Positions 61,338-64,000 of a stretch of DNA of 64,000 nucleotides are shown in pieces (within the stretch, counting starts at the first letter, position 1; each line of letters starts with the position of its first letter). Under the pieces are notes generated by a model. The model made no database searches. It saw only the letters and a list, made by a program, of their open reading frames with translations, and was not told where the DNA came from. Origin of the DNA: Pseudomonas viridiflava (GTDB taxonomy: Bacteria > Pseudomonadota > Gammaproteobacteria > Pseudomonadales > Pseudomonadaceae); assembly GCF_900582195.1 (NCBI RefSeq), contig NZ_UTHA01000205.1:1-64000 (forward strand), written 5' to 3'. Position numbers and translations under genes: made by a program.

Positions 61338-62558
61338 ATGCAAATCATCGACAAGCTGAGCATCCTCGCCGACGCCGCCAAGTACGACGCCTCCTGCGCG
61401 AGCAGCGGTGCGCCCAAGCGCAGTTCCGAAGGCAAGAGCGGCTTGGGTTCGACCGATGGCATGGGCATTTGCCACAGCTACACGCCGGACGGGCGTTGCG
61501 TGTCGTTGTTGAAGATTCTGCTGACCAACTTCTGTCTTTACGATTGCCAGTATTGCGTGAACCGCCGCTCCAGCGATGTCCCGCGTGCACGCTTTACGCC
61601 TGAAGAGGTCGTGGCGCTGACCATGGATTTCTACCGCCGCAACTGCGTCAGCGGGCTGTTTCTCAGTTCCGGCATCATTCGTTCGGCGGACTACACCATG
61701 GAGCAACTGGTGCGGGTGGCGAAGCTGCTGCGCGAAGAGCATGAATTTCGCGGCTACATCCATCTCAAGACCATTCCCGAAGCCGATCCGGCATTGATCG
61801 AGGAGGCGGGGCGCTACGCCGATCGCCTGAGCGTCAACATCGAACTGCCGACCGATGCCAGCCTGCAAGTGCTGGCGCCGGAGAAAGACATCGCTTCGAT
61901 CAAGCAGGCGATGAACACCATTTACACTGGCGTGCAGACCGTGTTGAACGAACCGCGCTCGGCGAAGTTCGCCCCGGCCGGGCAGAGCACGCAGTTGATC
62001 GTCGGCGCCGATGACACCGACGACAGCACCATCCTCCACAGCGCCCAGGCCTTGTACGGCAATTTCCGACTGCGCCGGGTCTATTATTCTGCCTTCAGCC
62101 CGATTCCCGACAGCCCGAAAAGCGTGCCGCTGGCCGCGCCGCCGCTGATGCGCGAGCACCGGTTGTATCAGGCCGATTTTCTCCTGCGCAGCTACGGCTA
62201 CAGTGCCGATGAGTTGCTCAAGGGGCCGGGCAATCTGGCGCTGGACATCGACCCGAAACTGGCTTGGGCGTTGCAGAATCGCGAAGTGTTTCCGCTCGAT
62301 CTGAACCGTGCCGAAGCGTCGTTGATCGCACGCATTCCCGGCATCGGACTGCGCACCACCGAACGTCTGGTCGAGCTGCGCCGCCAGCGGCGCATTCGTT
62401 ACGAAGACGTCGCGCGCATGCGCTGCGTGCTGGCCAAGGCCAAGCCGTTCATTATCACCAGCGACTATCACCCGCAGCAGGCCGAAGTCACCAGCCACTT
62501 GCTCTATCAGCAATTGCGCGACCGGCCGATGCCACAGCAGATGGGGCTGTGGGGATGA
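61338..62558 (+). CDS. Putative DNA modification/repair radical SAM protein (TIGR03916)
   Basis: A 406-residue radical SAM enzyme. The [4Fe-4S] motif is FCLYDCQYC (CX3CX2C). KTIPEADP, NIELPTD and the late helix-hairpin-helix IARIPGIGLRTTERLVELR fit the family paired with a uracil-DNA-glycosylase-like partner. It overlaps the TIGR03915 gene by 4 bp (ATGA). The actual DNA reaction is unknown. Start ATG 61338 begins MQIIDKLSILADAAKYDASC, typical for the family. Confidence 0.93.
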   Translation: MQIIDKLSILADAAKYDASCASSGAPKRSSEGKSGLGSTDGMGICHSYTPDGRCVSLLKILLTNFCLYDCQYCVNRRSSDVPRARFTPEEVVALTMDFYRRNCVSGLFLSSGIIRSADYTMEQLVRVAKLLREEHEFRGYIHLKTIPEADPALIEEAGRYADRLSVNIELPTDASLQVLAPEKDIASIKQAMNTIYTGVQTVLNEPRSAKFAPAGQSTQLIVGADDTDDSTILHSAQALYGNFRLRRVYYSAFSPIPDSPKSVPLAAPPLMREHRLYQADFLLRSYGYSADELLKGPGNLALDIDPKLAWALQNREVFPLDLNRAEASLIARIPGIGLRTTERLVELRRQRRIRYEDVARMRCVLAKAKPFIITSDYHPQQAEVTSHLLYQQLRDRPMPQQMGLWG

Positions 62559-63457
62559 TCAATCTCGATTGCGACGACCTGTTCGACACGTGGCGCCAGC
62601 AGGCGCGCTGGCTGCTGAGCCATGAAGTCGATCCGAGTCTGGTGAGCTGGGCTTCGCAAGGCGTGGGTGACCTGTTTGCCAATGATGATCCGGTGCCTGA
62701 AGGGCAGGGGCCGTTTATGGCGAGAATCCCGCGTGCGCTGATCGACACCCTGGAACTAGCCTCGCGCTATCGCGGTGATCAGCGCTGGAGTTTGTTGTAT
62801 GAGGTGTTGTGGCGCGTCAGCCACGGCGACCGTACCGCGATGATGGCCGGTGACAAACTCGGCAGCGAGTTGCAGCGACGGATCAAACAAGTGAATCGGG
62901 AAGCCCATCATCTGCATGCGTTTGTGCGTTTCATCGAGCGGCCGTCATCCAGCGCGGGTCCGCAATATGTGGCGTGGCACGAACCGGCCCATGACATTTT
63001 GCACAGTGCCAGTGAGCATTTCATCGGACGGATGGGCCGCCACCGCTGGTTGATCGCCACGCCGCGCGACGGGGTTTACTACGATGGCGAGCAATTGATC
63101 CATCAGCGGCAATGTCCGCTGGAATGGCAGCAGTTGGCACAGAACGTTGACGACCCCCATGGCGATCTGTGGCTGACTTATTACAGCCACATCTTTAATC
63201 CAGCGCGGTTGAACGAGAAGGTCATGCAGGGGCATTTGCCGGCGCGGTTCTGGAAGAATCTGCCGGAGGGGGAGTTGATTCCCGGGCTGATTACGCAGGC
63301 GCGGATGGGGAAGCAGCAGAATGGGCAGGCGAGTGGGATTGCTGATCGGCTTGGTAAACGAATTGCCTTGAAGAACGAAAAGCCTACCCTCACCCCAGCC
63401 CTCTCCCGGAGGGAGAGGGAGCCGACCGAGGTGTTCTCCCGCACTACACCGACCTGA
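62555..63457 (+). CDS. TIGR03915-family putative DNA repair protein (UDG-like partner)
   Basis: A 300-residue partner of the radical SAM protein, coupled by a 4-bp overlap. Residues 1-~265 are family sequence (FVRFIERP, YVAWHEPAHDILHSASEHFIGRM, LWLTYYSHIFNPARLNEKVMQGHLPARFWKNL). Residues ~280-300 (PTLTPALSRREREP) are translated from an intergenic repeat at 63387, so the native stop seems to have been lost and replaced by read-through into the repeat. Confidence 0.9.
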   Translation: MINLDCDDLFDTWRQQARWLLSHEVDPSLVSWASQGVGDLFANDDPVPEGQGPFMARIPRALIDTLELASRYRGDQRWSLLYEVLWRVSHGDRTAMMAGDKLGSELQRRIKQVNREAHHLHAFVRFIERPSSSAGPQYVAWHEPAHDILHSASEHFIGRMGRHRWLIATPRDGVYYDGEQLIHQRQCPLEWQQLAQNVDDPHGDLWLTYYSHIFNPARLNEKVMQGHLPARFWKNLPEGELIPGLITQARMGKQQNGQASGIADRLGKRIALKNEKPTLTPALSRREREPTEVFSRTTPT

Positions 63458-63547
63458 AAGTTCGCGTCGAACTCAGATTTCAAATACCACAAAGTTCGGC
63501 TCCCTTTCACCCTCGCCCCCTTGGGGGAGAGGGCTGGGGTGATGGGG
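63387..63547. repeat. 161-bp inverted-repeat element
   Basis: CCCTCACCCCAGCCCTCTCC at 63387 and its near-complement GGAGAGGGCTGGGGTGATGG near 63526 form outer arms. Inner arms GGGAGCCGA (63418) and TCGGCTCCC (63496) pair too. This is a known type of Pseudomonas intergenic palindrome. Confidence 0.85.
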
Positions 63548-63589
63548 AAAGAATCTCAAGCACGCCCCAAATACTGCGCCAAACGCCTT

Positions 63590-63626
63590 AAAAAAAGCCC
63601 CCCACCAATCACTCGGTGGAGGGCTT
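63590..63626 (-). terminator. Intrinsic terminator of ilvE
   Basis: Read on the minus strand, AAGCCCTCCACC and GGTGGGGGGCTT form a 12-bp stem (one mismatch) followed by a run of T. Confidence 0.9.
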
Positions 63627-63648
63627 CTCTACATCAGCACCCGTCGGA

Positions 63649-64000
63649 TCAAACCTTGACGATCCAGCCCGCTGGCGCTTCGATGTCGCCGGTCTGCACG
63701 CCCGTCAGCTCTTTATAGAGCTTCTGAGTCACAGGACCCACTTCGGTCTCGCTGTGGAACACATGCAGATGATCGTTGTAGCTGATGCCACCGATCGGGG
63801 TGATCACCGCAGCAGTACCGCAAGCGCCGGCTTCCTTGAAGTCCGACAGTTTGTCGATCAGCACGTCGCCTTCAACCACTTCCAGGCCCAGACGCGATTT
63901 TGCCAGTTCGATCAACGACAGGCGGGTGATGCCCGGCAGAACCGACGGCGAGTTCGGAGTGACGAACTTGTTGTCGTGGGTGATCCCGAAGAAGTTGGCC
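63649..64000 (-). CDS. ilvE: Branched-chain amino acid aminotransferase, C-terminal part
   Basis: The C-terminal ~116 residues of a PLP-dependent class IV aminotransferase, open to the window edge. TPNSPSVLPGITRLSLIELA, then VEGDVLIDKL, KEAGACGTAAVITPIGGI and LYKELTGVQTGDIEAPAGW are family sequence. The enzyme does the last step of valine, leucine and isoleucine synthesis. Its terminator follows 22 bp after the stop. Confidence 0.93.
   Translation of the reverse strand, partial: ANFFGITHDNKFVTPNSPSVLPGITRLSLIELAKSRLGLEVVEGDVLIDKLSDFKEAGACGTAAVITPIGGISYNDHLHVFHSETEVGPVTQKLYKELTGVQTGDIEAPAGWIVKV

Overview
The window is a GC-rich chromosomal segment of a fluorescent-group Pseudomonas. The evidence is the hydrogen cyanide synthase operon hcnABC with an ANR-type box and an RsmA-type leader, the many copies of the GTGGGAGCGAGCTTGCTCGC REP family, and Pseudomonas-typical proteins (DUF6124-like protein, periplasmic chorismate mutase, paired radical-SAM/TIGR03915 proteins). 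Gene density is high. No rRNA, tRNA, prophage, insertion sequence or CRISPR array was seen.

Layout. 1-7.4 kb: a truncated unknown gene, the Nudix hydrolase NudK, the O6-alkylguanine transferase Ogt, gamma-glutamyltransferase, an isochorismatase-fold hydrolase, an LprI-domain protein and two convergent lipoproteins around a bidirectional terminator. 7.5-18 kb: a SulP/STAS transporter, a hybrid histidine kinase, an AhpD-like protein, an AraC regulator, a MocR regulator divergent from an EamA exporter, a small cytochrome c, a gene fragment and a membrane diguanylate cyclase. 17.8-24.8 kb: a secreted protein built almost wholly of 13-residue repeats, chorismate mutase, a MATE exporter, YceI, GNAT, a TetR/thioesterase-like pair sharing a 31-bp palindrome, and a TetR/quinone-reductase pair. 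24.9-37.7 kb: a DmpA-type peptidase with a polyamine-type binding protein and a LuxR regulator, an rRNA methyltransferase-like protein, a single-domain response regulator, a HAD phosphatase, a LysR-AKR-SDR-SRPBCC group, a two-component system, and a membrane protein followed by a 24-codon ORF.

37.7-41 kb: hcnABC (cyanide from glycine) with a long palindromic promoter and GGA-rich leader. 41-50.5 kb: a KefC-like antiporter, LysR plus binding protein plus MFS carboxylate-type transporter, an RcnB-like protein, the protealysin/emfourin protease-inhibitor pair, an FKBP, and a cluster of small orphan proteins (two paralogous helical proteins, an apparent XRE/other chimera and a DUF6124-like protein). 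50.9-64 kb: GlxA-type regulator, rhodanese, an orphan AotJ/AotO-like pair, an esterase, unknown secreted and membrane proteins, chalcone-isomerase-like protein, MntH, a P450 with a non-canonical I helix divergent from an ArsR regulator, the radical-SAM/TIGR03915 pair, and the 3' part of ilvE.

REP doublets occur in nearly every intergenic gap from 12 kb on, in two opposite arrangements. Other repeat families have been absorbed into the 3' ends of at least two genes.
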